A stretch of 64,000 bases of DNA from RPQJ01 sp963706755 (GTDB taxonomy: Bacteria; Pseudomonadota; Gammaproteobacteria; Steroidobacterales; Steroidobacteraceae). The translations under genes were made by a program, and so were the position numbers. The notes below the pieces were generated by a model, which was not told the origin of the DNA, ran no database searches, and worked only from the letters and a program-made list of their open reading frames with translations. This document shows positions 10,322-19,218 of this stretch, piece by piece. Numbering within the stretch: the first letter of the stretch is position 1; each line of letters begins with the position of its first letter. The DNA is taken from positions 1 through 64,000 of the forward strand of contig CAVPNH010000008.1 in the NCBI GenBank assembly GCA_963706755.1, given 5' to 3'.

Positions 10322-10978
10322 ATGAGACTCGTACTGCTCGGAGCACCCGGTTCAGGCAAGGGCACCCAGGCGCAGAAGCTGCGCGATGACCGGGGCATTC
10401 CCCAGGTTTCGTCCGGCGACCTGCTGCGCGATGCCGTTGCCCGGGGCACGGACCTGGGCAAGCGCGCGAAGGCGGCCATGGACGCTGGCGAACTCGTCTC
10501 CGACGAGATCGTGCTCGGCCTCATCCGCGAGCGGCTCGGTCGCCCCGATGCCGCGAAGGGTTTCATCCTCGACGGCTATCCGCGCAACGTGGCCCAGGCG
10601 GGCGCGCTCGACCGGCTCCTCGCAGAGATCGGACAGCCGATCGACGCGGTGGTCCTGATGGACGTGGACCAGAATGCGCTCGTTCGCCGGCTGACCGGGC
10701 GGCGCACCTGCCCCACGTGCGGCAAGGTATTCAACATCCATTTCTCGCCGTCCACCGCGGGCGACCGTTGCGATAACGCCCACGAAGGCGAGGCACCCGT
10801 GCTGGTCCAGCGGGCGGACGACAAGGAGGACGTAATCGCGAACCGGCTCAAGGTCTACGAGGGCCAGACACAGCCGCTCGTAGAGCACTACCGTTCGCGC
10901 GGCCTGCTCAAGGTCGTGAATGCCGACCAGCCGGTCGAGAAGGTCTACGCCGACTTCCTGCGCGCCGCGGAAAAATAG
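10322..10978 (+). CDS. adk: Adenylate kinase
   Basis: Catalyses ATP + AMP to 2 ADP. From the start at 10322 (MRLVLLGAPGSGKGTQAQKL) it is 218 residues, the usual size. An in-frame ATG at 10313 is an alternative, but the later one aligns with the family start. GAPGSGKGTQ is the P-loop, DGYPRN the AMP site, and VQRADDKEDVI the lid/phosphate-binding Arg-Asp-Asp motif. The lid has CPTCGKVF and a third Cys in GDRCDN but not a clear fourth, so a zinc lid may be partial. The stop codon TAG lies inside an intergenic palindromic repeat. Proximity to pfp and hppA places it in an adenylate/pyrophosphate balance neighbourhood. Confidence 0.97.
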   Translation: MRLVLLGAPGSGKGTQAQKLRDDRGIPQVSSGDLLRDAVARGTDLGKRAKAAMDAGELVSDEIVLGLIRERLGRPDAAKGFILDGYPRNVAQAGALDRLLAEIGQPIDAVVLMDVDQNALVRRLTGRRTCPTCGKVFNIHFSPSTAGDRCDNAHEGEAPVLVQRADDKEDVIANRLKVYEGQTQPLVEHYRSRGLLKVVNADQPVEKVYADFLRAAEK

Positions 10979-11080
10979 GTGCCGGAGAAAATAGGTGCCT
11001 GGCACCTATTTCTGGAGACGCTCATGGCGGCAACGCGGCTGCAATAGGTGCCAGGCACCTATTTTCTCCGGCACCTATTT
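10972..11080. repeat. Large inverted pair of AAATAGGTGCC palindromes
   Basis: Two compound units face each other. The left one runs AAATAGGTGCCGGAG, then a palindrome with arms AAATAGGTGCC and GGCACCTATTT (10972-11012). The right one, 11043-11080, is the same in reverse. The segment fills the space between convergent adk and rnd, and both stop codons (TAG at 10976-10978 and, reversed, 11075-11077) are the TAG of AAATAGGTGCCGGAG. It can fold as two small hairpins or one long one and may end transcription from both sides. Confidence 0.85.
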
Positions 11081-12173
11081 CGCGGCCAGCAGCTTTTCCC
11101 CCACCACGCTGCGGCGCCAGCCGCGCAGCACCGCTGACTCGCCGCGGTCCTCGAACACCAGCGCCTCGACGTCGCGGCGCGTGGCAAGCACCTCCGGACT
11201 GACTTCCAGCGCCGCCGCCTCGTCGCGCACGATCTGCTGAAGCTTCGAGACGAGCGCGTTCTCCTGCGGCGTCGGGCGCCTGCCGGTCGCCTCGATTCCC
11301 GTCGCGCCCGCGGTCTCGAACGCAGCCGCGATCAGCGCCAGCAATTCCTCGCCGCGCTTGCGCGCCACCGCGGGCGGCAGCGACCGGATGGCCTCGAGAT
11401 CGCCCATGGTTGCGGGGTGCCATCGTGGCCACCGCGTAGATCGCCTCGTCGGTCAGGATCCAGCCGCGCGGCTTGTCGGAATCGATTGCGCGGCGCTCGC
11501 GCCACTCGGCGAGTGCGCGCGCGGCCGACTGCTCGCGCGGCTTCAGTCGTCCGAGACCCTTGAGCCGGCGCCAGGCGTCGCCGGGCTCGGTGCGGTAGAG
11601 CGCAGCGTCCTCGAGTGCCGCCGCGTCCTCCGCGAGCCACGCCGCGCGGCCGCGGGCCTCGAGCGCCGTCGAGAGCTCGGCGTGCAGCGTGAGCAGGTGA
11701 TGCACGTCGTCCGCGGCGTAGGCGAGTTGCGCGGGCGTGAGCGGGCGGCGCGACCAGTCGGTTCGCGTCTGCCCCTTGTCGATCGAGTGCCCGAGCTGGC
11801 GCGCCACGAGTTCCGCGTAGCCGGCCTGCGGCGGAAAGCCCAGCATCGCCGCGGCCACCTGCGTGTCGAAGATGGGCGCAGGCACCGGCCGGCCCCCGAG
11901 CTGCAGCACCTCGAGGTCCTGCCGCGCCGCGTGCAGGATCTTGAGCTTCGAGCGCTCGGCGAACAGCGCGTGCAGCCCGTCCAGGTCGAGGCCGGCGAGG
12001 GGGTCCACCAGGAAGCAGTCGCTGTCGGTGGCGACCTGGACGAGGCAGAGCTGCGGGTAGTAGGTGCTCTCGCGCATGAACTCGGTGTCGAGGGCGAGCC
12101 GGGTGGCGGCCTCGAGGCGGAACACTGCCGCGTCCAGTTGCGATTGGGTCGTGACCAGCGTGGCGTCGCGCAT
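11075..12173 (-). CDS. rnd: Ribonuclease D, frameshifted
   Basis: A 3'-5' exoribonuclease for tRNA 3' maturation. The start at 12173 (MRDATLVTTQSQLD) leads into the DEDD nuclease: LALDTEFMRE (Exo I), LHAARQDLEVL (Exo II) and LAYAADDVHHLL (Exo III). An HRDC domain follows: LKPREQSAARALAEWRERRA and, after a shift, MGDLEAIRSLPPAVARKRG. One extra base near 11410, probably in an ACC to AACC change just before GDLEAIR, breaks the frame; both halves are otherwise intact. The stop codon is inside the shared repeat with adk. It is divergent from a small membrane-protein gene with 54 bases between the starts. Confidence 0.9.
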
Positions 12174-12227
12174 GCGTCTTGATACCTGCGTGTAGAATTG
12201 CGGCTCCCAGGCCGCCGCATTCCCATC

Positions 12228-12746
12228 GTGCAGCAGTTCCTCAGGACTTTCCTCGACATCGTACTCTGGCGGCGGGGCCCGCAGGACCTGCCGGCATCCA
12301 GCCTGCTGGTCGCGCTCACGCTTGCGGCCTATGTGCTGGTGGGCGCGGTGCAGCTCGCCCTGCTCGACGAAGCCGGCGTGACCTGGTTCGTGTTCCTGGT
12401 CGCGGACCCGGCGCTGCTCGCGGCGACGGTGTGGCTGCTGCTCAGGCTCTACGGCCACGTGGAACGCTTCCAGCAGACCGCCGCCGCGGTGTTCGGCACC
12501 GGCGCGCTGCTCGGCATCGCCCTCTACCTGCCGCTGCAGATCCTGGTGACCGGCCTCGGGTTCGGCCCGGCCTCGCCGGTCGCGCAGGCAGCGGCACTCC
12601 TGCTCGTCGTAGTATTCGCACTCGTCACGGGGCGCATCCTCAAGCTCGCGACGGGCTCGAACCTCCTCACCGGCGTCGCCGCCTCGCTCACGTACTTCAT
12701 TGCCATGAACGCGCTGGTGAGCGCGGTGCAGGGCACGGGCGGCTGA
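12228..12746 (+). CDS. Yip1-like small membrane protein
   Basis: About 172 residues from a GTG at 12228 (MQQFLRTFLDIVLWRRGPQD); a TTG at 12198 is an alternative. It has four to five hydrophobic segments, such as SLLVALTLAAYVLVGAVQLAL and AAALLLVVVFALVTGRIL in outline, and a short cytosolic N-terminus with WRRGPQDLP, a phrase common in Yip1-domain proteins of Gammaproteobacteria. The function is unknown. TAGAAT at 12193-12198 could be a -10 element, though no good -35 is seen. The stop lies two bases before the mpl start, so the two genes are probably translated from one message. Confidence 0.7.
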   Translation: MQQFLRTFLDIVLWRRGPQDLPASSLLVALTLAAYVLVGAVQLALLDEAGVTWFVFLVADPALLAATVWLLLRLYGHVERFQQTAAAVFGTGALLGIALYLPLQILVTGLGFGPASPVAQAAALLLVVVFALVTGRILKLATGSNLLTGVAASLTYFIAMNALVSAVQGTGG

Positions 12747-12748
12747 AC

Positions 12749-14128
12749 ATGCACCTGCACATCATCGGCATCTGCGGCACGTTCATGGGTGGCATCGCCG
12801 CGCTCGCGCGAGCCGCCGGTCACACGGTGACGGGGTCCGATCGCGCCGTCTATCCGCCGATGAGCACGCAGCTCGCCTCGCTCGGCATCGACGTGATCGA
12901 GGGCTATGGTGCGGACCAGGTCGCGCTGAACCCAGACGTGTTCGTGATCGGCAACGTGATGAGCCGCGGCAATCCGTTGATCGAGGAGATCCTGAACAGC
13001 GGTCGTCCGTACGAGTCCGGTCCCGAATGGCTCTCGCGCAACGTGCTCGCGGGCCGCTGGGTGCTCGGGGTCGCTGGTACGCACGGCAAGACCACGACCT
13101 CGAGCCTGCTCGCGTCCATCCTCGAGCACGCCGGTCTCGAACCCGGTTTCCTCGTGGGCGGCGTGCCGCTCGATTTCGACGTGAGCGCGCGGCTCGGCGC
13201 GGGCAGGCATTTCGTGGTCGAGGCGGACGAGTACGACACGGCGTTCTTCGACAAGCGCGCCAAGTTCGTGCACTACCGTCCGCGCACCGCGATCCTGAAC
13301 AACCTCGAGCACGACCACGCCGACATCTACCCGGACGTGGCCTCCATCCAGCGCCAGTTCCACCTGCTCCTGCGCACCATGCCGGGCAACGGCCGCATCG
13401 TCATGAATGGCGCGGACCGGAACCTCGAGCAGGTGCTCGAAATGGGCTGCTGGACGCCGGTCGAGCGCTTCGCCTCGGACTCGACCTCGACGGCGGACTG
13501 GCGCATCGACGCGGATCCGGCCTCGGCCTGGGCGCGGTTCTCGGTGCACCACGCCGGGCGCCACGTGGGCGACGTCGAGTGGGGCCTGCTCGGCCGCCAC
13601 AACGCGGAGAACGGCCTCGCGGCGCTCGCCGCCGCGCACCATGCGGGCGTGGACGTGCAGGCCGGGATCGAGGCGCTGTCGCGCTTCCGTGGTGTGCGCC
13701 GGCGGCTCGAGGTGCGAGGCACCGTGGACGGCGTCGTGGTCTACGACGACTTCGCGCATCACCCGACGGCGATCTCGAGCACGCTCGAGGGCGTGCGGCA
13801 GAAAGCGGGGGCGGGGCGTGTGATCGCGGTGCTCGAGCCGCGCTCGAACACCATGAAGCTCGGCACGCACAAGGCGGCACTCGCCGACTCGCTGCGCGGC
13901 GCGGATCGCGTGTTCGTATACAAGTCGCCCGAGGTGAAGTGGGACGTGGCGGACGCCATGCAGCCGCTCGGCAGCCTCGCTGTGGTGCACGAGCGGCTCG
14001 ATGCGCTGGTCTCGGCGCTCGTCGCCGAGGCACGCCCGGGTGACCACTTCGTGCTCATGAGCAACGGTTCCTTCGGCGGCCTGCACGAGCGGCTGCTGGC
14101 CGCACTCAAGGCTCGAGCCGCATCCTGA
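12749..14128 (+). CDS. mpl: UDP-MurNAc:L-Ala-gamma-D-Glu-mDAP ligase
   Basis: A 459-residue Mur-ligase relative that attaches recycled murein tripeptide to UDP-MurNAc, feeding the recycling branch of peptidoglycan synthesis. HIIGICGTFMGGIAALA at the N-terminus is characteristic of Mpl as opposed to MurC. The ATP loop GVAGTHGKTTTSS is near residue 109, NNLEHDHADIY contacts the sugar or metal, and YDDFAHHPTAI plus EPRSNTMKLG mark the C-terminal domain. The length is normal. It follows the membrane-protein gene by two bases. The de novo Mur ligases are encoded at the other end of the window. Confidence 0.95.
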   Translation: MHLHIIGICGTFMGGIAALARAAGHTVTGSDRAVYPPMSTQLASLGIDVIEGYGADQVALNPDVFVIGNVMSRGNPLIEEILNSGRPYESGPEWLSRNVLAGRWVLGVAGTHGKTTTSSLLASILEHAGLEPGFLVGGVPLDFDVSARLGAGRHFVVEADEYDTAFFDKRAKFVHYRPRTAILNNLEHDHADIYPDVASIQRQFHLLLRTMPGNGRIVMNGADRNLEQVLEMGCWTPVERFASDSTSTADWRIDADPASAWARFSVHHAGRHVGDVEWGLLGRHNAENGLAALAAAHHAGVDVQAGIEALSRFRGVRRRLEVRGTVDGVVVYDDFAHHPTAISSTLEGVRQKAGAGRVIAVLEPRSNTMKLGTHKAALADSLRGADRVFVYKSPEVKWDVADAMQPLGSLAVVHERLDALVSALVAEARPGDHFVLMSNGSFGGLHERLLAALKARAAS

Positions 14129-14137
14129 CGAGGCACA

Positions 14138-15256
14138 ATGGAATCGACAGGGCCGCAGGCGATGTCGGGGCAGCAGGGCAGGGTGGCGCCCGACCGGCCG
14201 CGCTACCTGTTTTCCCCGGTGTCCGGCCCGAACGGCGCCGGCGAGCTGATGCGCTGCCTGATCATCGCGCGCGAACTGGTGCGTGCGCAGCCGGAGGCGG
14301 AGATCCATTTCCTCGTGAGTCGGACGGCGGTGTTTCGCGAGGCGGTCGAGTTTCCGATCCACGACTGCGACGCGTCACCGACGCGCAGCACCGCGCAGGT
14401 GCTGGCCGCGATCCGCGAGTTCGCCCCGCACGTGGTCGTCTTCGACAACTCGGGTCGCACCGCGCAGCTCAAGGCGGCGCGCGAGGCGGGCGCCCGCACG
14501 GTATTCTCGAGCCGCGCGCCGCACCTGCGGCGCAAGGCATTCCGGTTGAAGTGGATGCGCCTGCTGGACGAGCACTGGATCGTCTTCCCGGTCTTTATCA
14601 CCGGCGGGCTGGGCTGGTACGACAGGCTCAAGCTGCGCTGGTTTCCGCGCTACCGGCTGCGCTGCCTCGACACCCTGTTCCCGCCTTCCGATCCTGGCGC
14701 GCGGCTCGACTGTCTCGCCCGCCACGGCTTGCAGGCGGGGACCTACACGCTGTTCGTTCCGGGCGGGCGCAGCGAGGCGAGTCGAGTCACGGAGCCGACG
14801 GAACTGTTCATCGCCGCGGCCCGCGAGTACGTGGCCGATGCCGGGGAACCTGCCGTCGTGCTGACCGGTCGCCCGGAGGCGCCGTCGGTCGTCGGATCGG
14901 CTGGCCCGAGACTCCTGCCGCGCGTTGCGCTCGAGGAGGTGCAGCACCTGCTGGCCGCCGCGAAGCTCGTCGTCAGTAATGGCGGGACGACCATGGTGCA
15001 CGCGCTCGCCCACGGGCGGCCGCTCGTCGCGGTTCCCCTCGCGTCGGACCAGACGCGCCGCATCCGGCTCGCGGTGCAGTTCGGCGTCGCCGCGACGGCG
15101 CCGCACTCCCCGCAGGCGATTGCGACGGAAGCCGCCGCGCTGCTCAGGGATGCGCCGCGTCGCGCGCAGATGACCGGGCGCATCGCCGAGCTCGGCATCG
15201 CGAATGGCGTGGCCGAGGCCGTGGCAGCGCTGATCGCGCTCGCGCGTCGCCCCTAG
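14138..15256 (+). CDS. GT-B glycosyltransferase, MurG/GT28-like C-terminus
   Basis: A 372-residue protein with GAGG five bases before the ATG at 14138. The N-terminal half has a nucleotide-fold opening (RYLFSPVSGPNGAGELMRCL) and HVVVFDNSGR. The C-terminal half has YTLFVPGGRSEAS, LVVSNGGTTMVHALAHGRPLVAVPL in outline (SNGGTTMVHAL, then GRP), a donor-site pattern like that of GT28/MurG proteins. No membrane helices are evident. The acceptor is unknown; the context of a second glycosyltransferase and a sulfotransferase suggests cell-surface glycan modification (inference). It ends tail-to-tail with, and overlaps by four bases, the next gene on the other strand. Confidence 0.65.
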   Translation: MESTGPQAMSGQQGRVAPDRPRYLFSPVSGPNGAGELMRCLIIARELVRAQPEAEIHFLVSRTAVFREAVEFPIHDCDASPTRSTAQVLAAIREFAPHVVVFDNSGRTAQLKAAREAGARTVFSSRAPHLRRKAFRLKWMRLLDEHWIVFPVFITGGLGWYDRLKLRWFPRYRLRCLDTLFPPSDPGARLDCLARHGLQAGTYTLFVPGGRSEASRVTEPTELFIAAAREYVADAGEPAVVLTGRPEAPSVVGSAGPRLLPRVALEEVQHLLAAAKLVVSNGGTTMVHALAHGRPLVAVPLASDQTRRIRLAVQFGVAATAPHSPQAIATEAAALLRDAPRRAQMTGRIAELGIANGVAEAVAALIALARRP

Positions 15257-16281
15257 GCCAGGTCGAACTGCGCAAGTCCTGCGGCCGTGAGGTCCGCGGG
15301 CTGCGCATACCGCCGCGTGTCGGGCCCGCGGAAGCTCGGATCGCCCTTGCGCATGCAGTCGAGCAGTTCCTGGTACCAGTAGTACTTGCGGCTGCCTCGA
15401 ACGTAGGCACCGGATTCGAGTGCGTAGGCCACCCGCCTCGACAGGTCGCAGGTGAACTTCATGTGCGCGAGGCCGAGCAACGCGCGGTTCGTCGGCGGGA
15501 CGTTCGCCCAGTGCGAATTCGCGTACTCCACGCCGGCATCCCAGCGTACGACCGGCGTCTTCGACACCGACGGGCCCGGGTATCGATACGGGAGCACCCG
15601 TTTCAACCAGCGCGGCGCGCGCATCAGGGCATCGGGCACGTCCCGGATGCCGTGCTTGCGGCACAGGCGCGCCGTGGAGGTCTCGTTCACCCGCCGTGGC
15701 CATGCGCTGTCCGGCCGCCAGGCGAGGAGTGGCACGGCGTCGAAGTACGCGTGCGCGCCGAGCATGTCCTCCGACGCCGGCAGGTCGCGGGGCACGTCCA
15801 TCTCCGTGACCGTCGCGGGAAAGAAGTCGACCAGGCTCGCCGCCACGCTCGCCACGTCGTTGCGCGCCAGCACGTCGAAGAGCCCGGCGACCGTGGCAAT
15901 GCCGGGCGGCAGGACCAGGTACTCGTCGGCATCGAGATAGAGCGCGTAGCGATTGGCCAGGAACCGCTGCGGGATGAGCGACTTGAACAGGATCCCGGCG
16001 CGCTCGCGCCGCTCCGGGCTGGACCCGGGAACCACTACCTGTTCCCCGAACCCGAACGACGATTCGAGGACCAGGCAGTCGGGCTGGGACAGCAGCAGTT
16101 CACGCGTGCCGTCGGTGGACTGGTCGTCGAGGATGATGAACTGGTCGATCCCGAGCTTGCGGTGGTGATCGAGGAACGAGCGAATGTAGTACGTCTCGTC
16201 CTTGACGATGGCGAAGGCCGTGGCCTGCGCATCGCGCAGCCGGCCGTGGATGGTGCGGAACGGGTTCGCCAGGTCACGCAT
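15253..16281 (-). CDS. Family-2-type glycosyltransferase
   Basis: 342 residues. It opens with TAFAIVKDETYYIRSFLDHH, a phrase of the Glyco_tranf_2_4 group, followed by FIILDDQSTDGTRELL (nucleotide-sugar Asp) and LYLDADEYLVLP, the DXD metal motif. The C-terminal part is rich in aromatic residues (RKYYWYQELLDCM). Its ATG at 16281 overlaps the end of the sulfotransferase-like gene by eight bases, so the two are translated from one message. The family adds sugars to polysaccharide, lipid or protein acceptors; the acceptor here is unknown. There is no signal peptide. Confidence 0.75.
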   Translation of the reverse strand: MRDLANPFRTIHGRLRDAQATAFAIVKDETYYIRSFLDHHRKLGIDQFIILDDQSTDGTRELLLSQPDCLVLESSFGFGEQVVVPGSSPERRERAGILFKSLIPQRFLANRYALYLDADEYLVLPPGIATVAGLFDVLARNDVASVAASLVDFFPATVTEMDVPRDLPASEDMLGAHAYFDAVPLLAWRPDSAWPRRVNETSTARLCRKHGIRDVPDALMRAPRWLKRVLPYRYPGPSVSKTPVVRWDAGVEYANSHWANVPPTNRALLGLAHMKFTCDLSRRVAYALESGAYVRGSRKYYWYQELLDCMRKGDPSFRGPDTRRYAQPADLTAAGLAQFDLA

Positions 16282-17319
16282 CAGGCGGTCCAGCGGCTCC
16301 GCTGCGGGAGCCGGGAGCGGCGTCCGCCCGGCTCCTGCGCCATTCCTCGAACGCGGCGAGGGCCGACCGGTACTCGCGATCGCCCATCGCGCCGAACTGC
16401 AGCGCGTCCCAGTCGACTGCGGGGAACAGGTGGTCCAGCGCCGGGTCGCGGTACTGCCGCATGAAGGACTCGAGCGACTCGCGCGATGGCCACAGCGACC
16501 GCGGCTTGCCGCCCGGCTCGGGCATCCAGCCCGACAGGGAAAACTCCAGGACCTGCAGCCTGTCCGCGTGGGTCAGGGCGTGCTCCGCGGCCAGTCGATC
16601 GAGGAACAACGCCGCGGTGTTCGTGGCGCTCTGCCGGACCCGCTCGCCCGGCCTCGGCTGCGCCGGCGGCGCGACCCCGATCAGCCCGCAGAAATGCTCG
16701 ATCAGGCCGGCCCTGCGCGCCGCGTCGTAGGACTGGAGGCTGACTGGGCCGAGGTGCTGCCCGAGTTCCTGCGCCTGGGCGCCATAGTCGAACAGGGCCT
16801 TCTGTTCGCGCAGGAAATCCTCGAACAGGAATCGGCCCGTGTACGGCTTCCTGAACAGCTGTTCCTTGTACATGGACTCCGCGAACTCGTCGACGCGGCG
16901 CAGGTAGAGCAGGACCCTGATGTCGTAGTCGTCGGCAAACAGCGCGCGCAGCCGACGCAGGAAGGCGATGCGACGCTCCCTTTTTGCGGGCGTGTCCTGC
17001 GCCGGAGTTCTCGAAGAACTCGTAGCCGATGCGGTAGATCTTCTCGGAACTGAGGATCGTCGCCTTCGTGCCGCGTGCCTGCCGCCGCACCCTGGACGCG
17101 AGCCAGCGCGCGCGCAGCCGCGCGCGCAGGCCGTCCGCATAGACGACGCGCACGAGCTTCGAATGCTGCAGCTTCGAGTGTGCCGGGCCCGAGCTGAGTA
17201 CCGGCCAGCAGACGCCTTGCCTGCGCAGCTCGCTCGATCGCGGCCCGCAGGGCCTGCTGGATCGCGGTGGTGCCGGTCTTGTGCGATCCGGCGTGGATGT
17301 AGAGCACGGGCTTGTTCAC
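16274..17319 (-). CDS. Sulfotransferase-like P-loop protein, two frameshifts
   Basis: It starts at a GTG (17319) with VNKPVLYIHAGSHKTGTTAI, the PAPS-binding loop pattern of sulfotransferases (HxGxHKTGTT). Two one-base shifts break it: near 17231, after AIER, the frame moves to LRRQGVCWPVLSSG and on to FENSG; near 17003 it moves again to AQDTPAKRERRIAFLRRL. The last frame then reads DDYDIRVLLYLRRVDEFAESMY to the stop at 16274. Joined, the protein is about 347 residues and looks complete. Both shifts look like single inserted bases. PAPS specificity is inferred from the loop only; some relatives are uncharacterised. It overlaps the downstream glycosyltransferase gene. Confidence 0.65.
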
Positions 17320-17348
17320 GCGGCCGCCACTCCCGCTGTCGATCCTTC

Positions 17349-18623
17349 CTAGTCGCGGATCTTCGCGAAGACGCGCCCGGCAGCGGCGACCGTCGCGTCG
17401 ATCTCGCGGTCCGTGTGCGCGGCCGAGACGAACCCCGCCTCGAACGCCGAGGGCGCGAGGTATACGCCCTCGTCGAGCATGCCGTGGAAGAAGCGCTTGA
17501 AGCGCTCGACGTCGCAGGCCGTCGCCTCGGCGTAGGAGGTGACCCGGGCGGCCCCGGTGAAGAAGAGGCCGAACATGCCGCACACGTGATTGGTCGCGAG
17601 CGGAACGCCGGCGGCACGCGCCGCCTCGCGCAGTCCCGTCACGAGACGCTCCGTCGTCACTGCGAGCCGCGCGTGAAAGCCGGGCGCCGAGATGCCGTCC
17701 AGCGTCGCGAGTCCCGCGGCCATGGCGACCGGGTTCCCGGACAGCGTGCCGGCCTGGTAGACGGGCCCGAGCGGTGCGATGTGCTGCATGATCTCGCGAC
17801 GGCCGCCGAACGCGCCGACCGGCATGCCACCACCGACGATCTTGCCGAGCGTCGTGAGGTCGGGGCGGATGCCGTAGAGTTCCTGCGCGCCGCCTCGCGC
17901 GACGCGGAAACCGGTCATCACTTCGTCGAAGATCAGCACGGCGCCGTGGCGCGTGCACTCCTCGCGCAGCGTCTCGAGGAACCCCGGCACCGGTGGTATG
18001 CAGTTCATGTTGCCTGCGACCGGCTCGACGATCACGCAGGCGACGTCCTTGCCGATCTCGGCGAAGGCCGCCCGCACCTGTGCGGCGTCGTTGTACTGCA
18101 GGGTGACGGTGTGCGCCGCGAGTTCCGCGGGCACGCCGGGCGAGGTCGGTACGCCGAGCGTGAGCATGCCCGAGCCCGCCTTCACCAGCAGCGAGTCGGA
18201 GTGGCCGTGGTAGCAGCCCTCGAACTTGATGATCTTGTTGCGGCCCGTGTAGCCGCGCGCGAGCCGGATCGCGCTCATGGTCGCCTCCGTGCCCGAGCTC
18301 ACCATTCGCACCAGCTCGATCGACGGGACGAGTTCGATGATGCGACGGGCGACGACGGTCTCGAGCGCGGTCGGTGCGCCGAAGGAGAGTCCGTTCTCCG
18401 CGGTGTCCTGTACCGCGCGGATCACCTTGGGGTCCGCGTGGCCGAGGATCATCGGCCCCCAGGAGCCCACGTAGTCGATGAACTTCCGGCCGTCGGCCGA
18501 CCAGACGTGCGGACCCTTTGCCTTCGCGAAGAAGATCGGCTCGCCGCCGACGCCGCGGAATGCGCGCACCGGCGAATTGACGCCGCCGGGGATGACCATG
18601 CAGGCTTCGGTGAACAGGCTCAA
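17349..18623 (-). CDS. hemL: Glutamate-1-semialdehyde 2,1-aminomutase
   Basis: A PLP enzyme converting glutamate-1-semialdehyde to 5-aminolevulinate, the first committed intermediate of C5-pathway tetrapyrrole synthesis. From a TTG at 18623 with GGAG seven bases upstream it is 424 residues (LSLFTEACMVIPGGVNSPVR), the usual length. VSSGTEATMSAIRLAR, EGCYHGHSDSLLVKAGSG, LIFDEVMTGFRVA and LGKIVGGGMPVGAFGG (containing the Schiff-base Lys) are all present. The frame stays open far upstream, but only this start fits the family. It supplies haem for the bc1 complex encoded elsewhere in the window. Confidence 0.96.
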   Translation of the reverse strand: MSLFTEACMVIPGGVNSPVRAFRGVGGEPIFFAKAKGPHVWSADGRKFIDYVGSWGPMILGHADPKVIRAVQDTAENGLSFGAPTALETVVARRIIELVPSIELVRMVSSGTEATMSAIRLARGYTGRNKIIKFEGCYHGHSDSLLVKAGSGMLTLGVPTSPGVPAELAAHTVTLQYNDAAQVRAAFAEIGKDVACVIVEPVAGNMNCIPPVPGFLETLREECTRHGAVLIFDEVMTGFRVARGGAQELYGIRPDLTTLGKIVGGGMPVGAFGGRREIMQHIAPLGPVYQAGTLSGNPVAMAAGLATLDGISAPGFHARLAVTTERLVTGLREAARAAGVPLATNHVCGMFGLFFTGAARVTSYAEATACDVERFKRFFHGMLDEGVYLAPSAFEAGFVSAAHTDREIDATVAAAGRVFAKIRD

Positions 18624-18717
18624 CGTAGGACTCCAGCGTGGGGTGGCGGCTGCGTAGTCTAGCAAGCGATCCCTCCGTCCCCGTACCATCCCGCATTGCC
18701 CGAGTCCGGAGGACCGC

Positions 18718-18777
18718 GTGGACGCCCCGACAGGAGCCGATTGCATGCTGATTCTCGCCGGAGCGGGGCGGCAGTGA
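18718..18777 (+). CDS. Possible 19-residue leader ORF coupled to crcB
   Basis: GTG at 18718 with GGAGGA just upstream opens a short frame, VDAPTGADCMLILAGAGRQ, whose TGA overlaps the crcB GTG as GTGA. It may serve for translational coupling, or it may be chance. Nothing recognisable is encoded. Confidence 0.25.
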   Translation: MDAPTGADCMLILAGAGRQ

Positions 18778-19172
18778 CCGTCCAGCCGCTCGCCTACCTG
18801 CTCGCAATGCTGGGCAGCGCGCTCGGCGGCGGCGCGCGCCTCTACGTCTCGACGCTCGTGTCCAGGGGATTCGGTACGCAGTTTCCCTGGGGCACGCTCA
18901 TGGTGAACCTGCTCGGCTGCCTCGCGGTCGGTGTGCTCGGCGCCATGTTCGCGCCGCCGGGGCGGATCCACGACCTGCAGGACCTGCGGGTGTTCCTGGT
19001 CGTCGGCGTGCTCGGCGGATTCACGACGTTCTCGGCGTTCTCGCTCGAGGCATTGATGCTCGTGCAGCGCGGCGCCGTGGCCGCGGCGGCGGGCTACGTC
19101 GCGGCGTCGCTCGTCGGGTGCCTGCTCGCGGCGTGGCTGGGCTTTTCGCTCGCGGGTGCCGCGCTGCGCTGA
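18774..19172 (+). CDS. crcB: Fluoride ion channel CrcB/Fluc
   Basis: A 132-residue four-helix membrane protein that works as a dual-topology dimer exporting fluoride. GSALGGGARLYVS near the N-terminus, WGTLMVNLLGCL (pore Asn), and GVLGGFTTFSAFSLE (the Phe-box and Thr/Ser track) are conserved. The start at GTG 18774 has GGAG ten bases upstream and overlaps a short upstream frame. I looked for a fluoride riboswitch upstream and did not see the expected GGCGAUGG...CUGAUG pattern. hemL lies divergently upstream. Confidence 0.93.
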   Translation: MTVQPLAYLLAMLGSALGGGARLYVSTLVSRGFGTQFPWGTLMVNLLGCLAVGVLGAMFAPPGRIHDLQDLRVFLVVGVLGGFTTFSAFSLEALMLVQRGAVAAAAGYVAASLVGCLLAAWLGFSLAGAALR

Positions 19173-19218
19173 GCAGCGGGAGCCGGCGTGACGCCGCGGT
19201 CGTGGCCGCGGCGAGTTG

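Noticed and set aside
16968..18662. 564-residue open frame opposite hemL and the sulfotransferase gene
   Set aside because: Low-complexity composition, no start signal, and the opposite strand carries recognised genes.
18624..18773. Fluoride riboswitch upstream of crcB
   Set aside because: The conserved core of that riboswitch is not present in the 150 bases checked.
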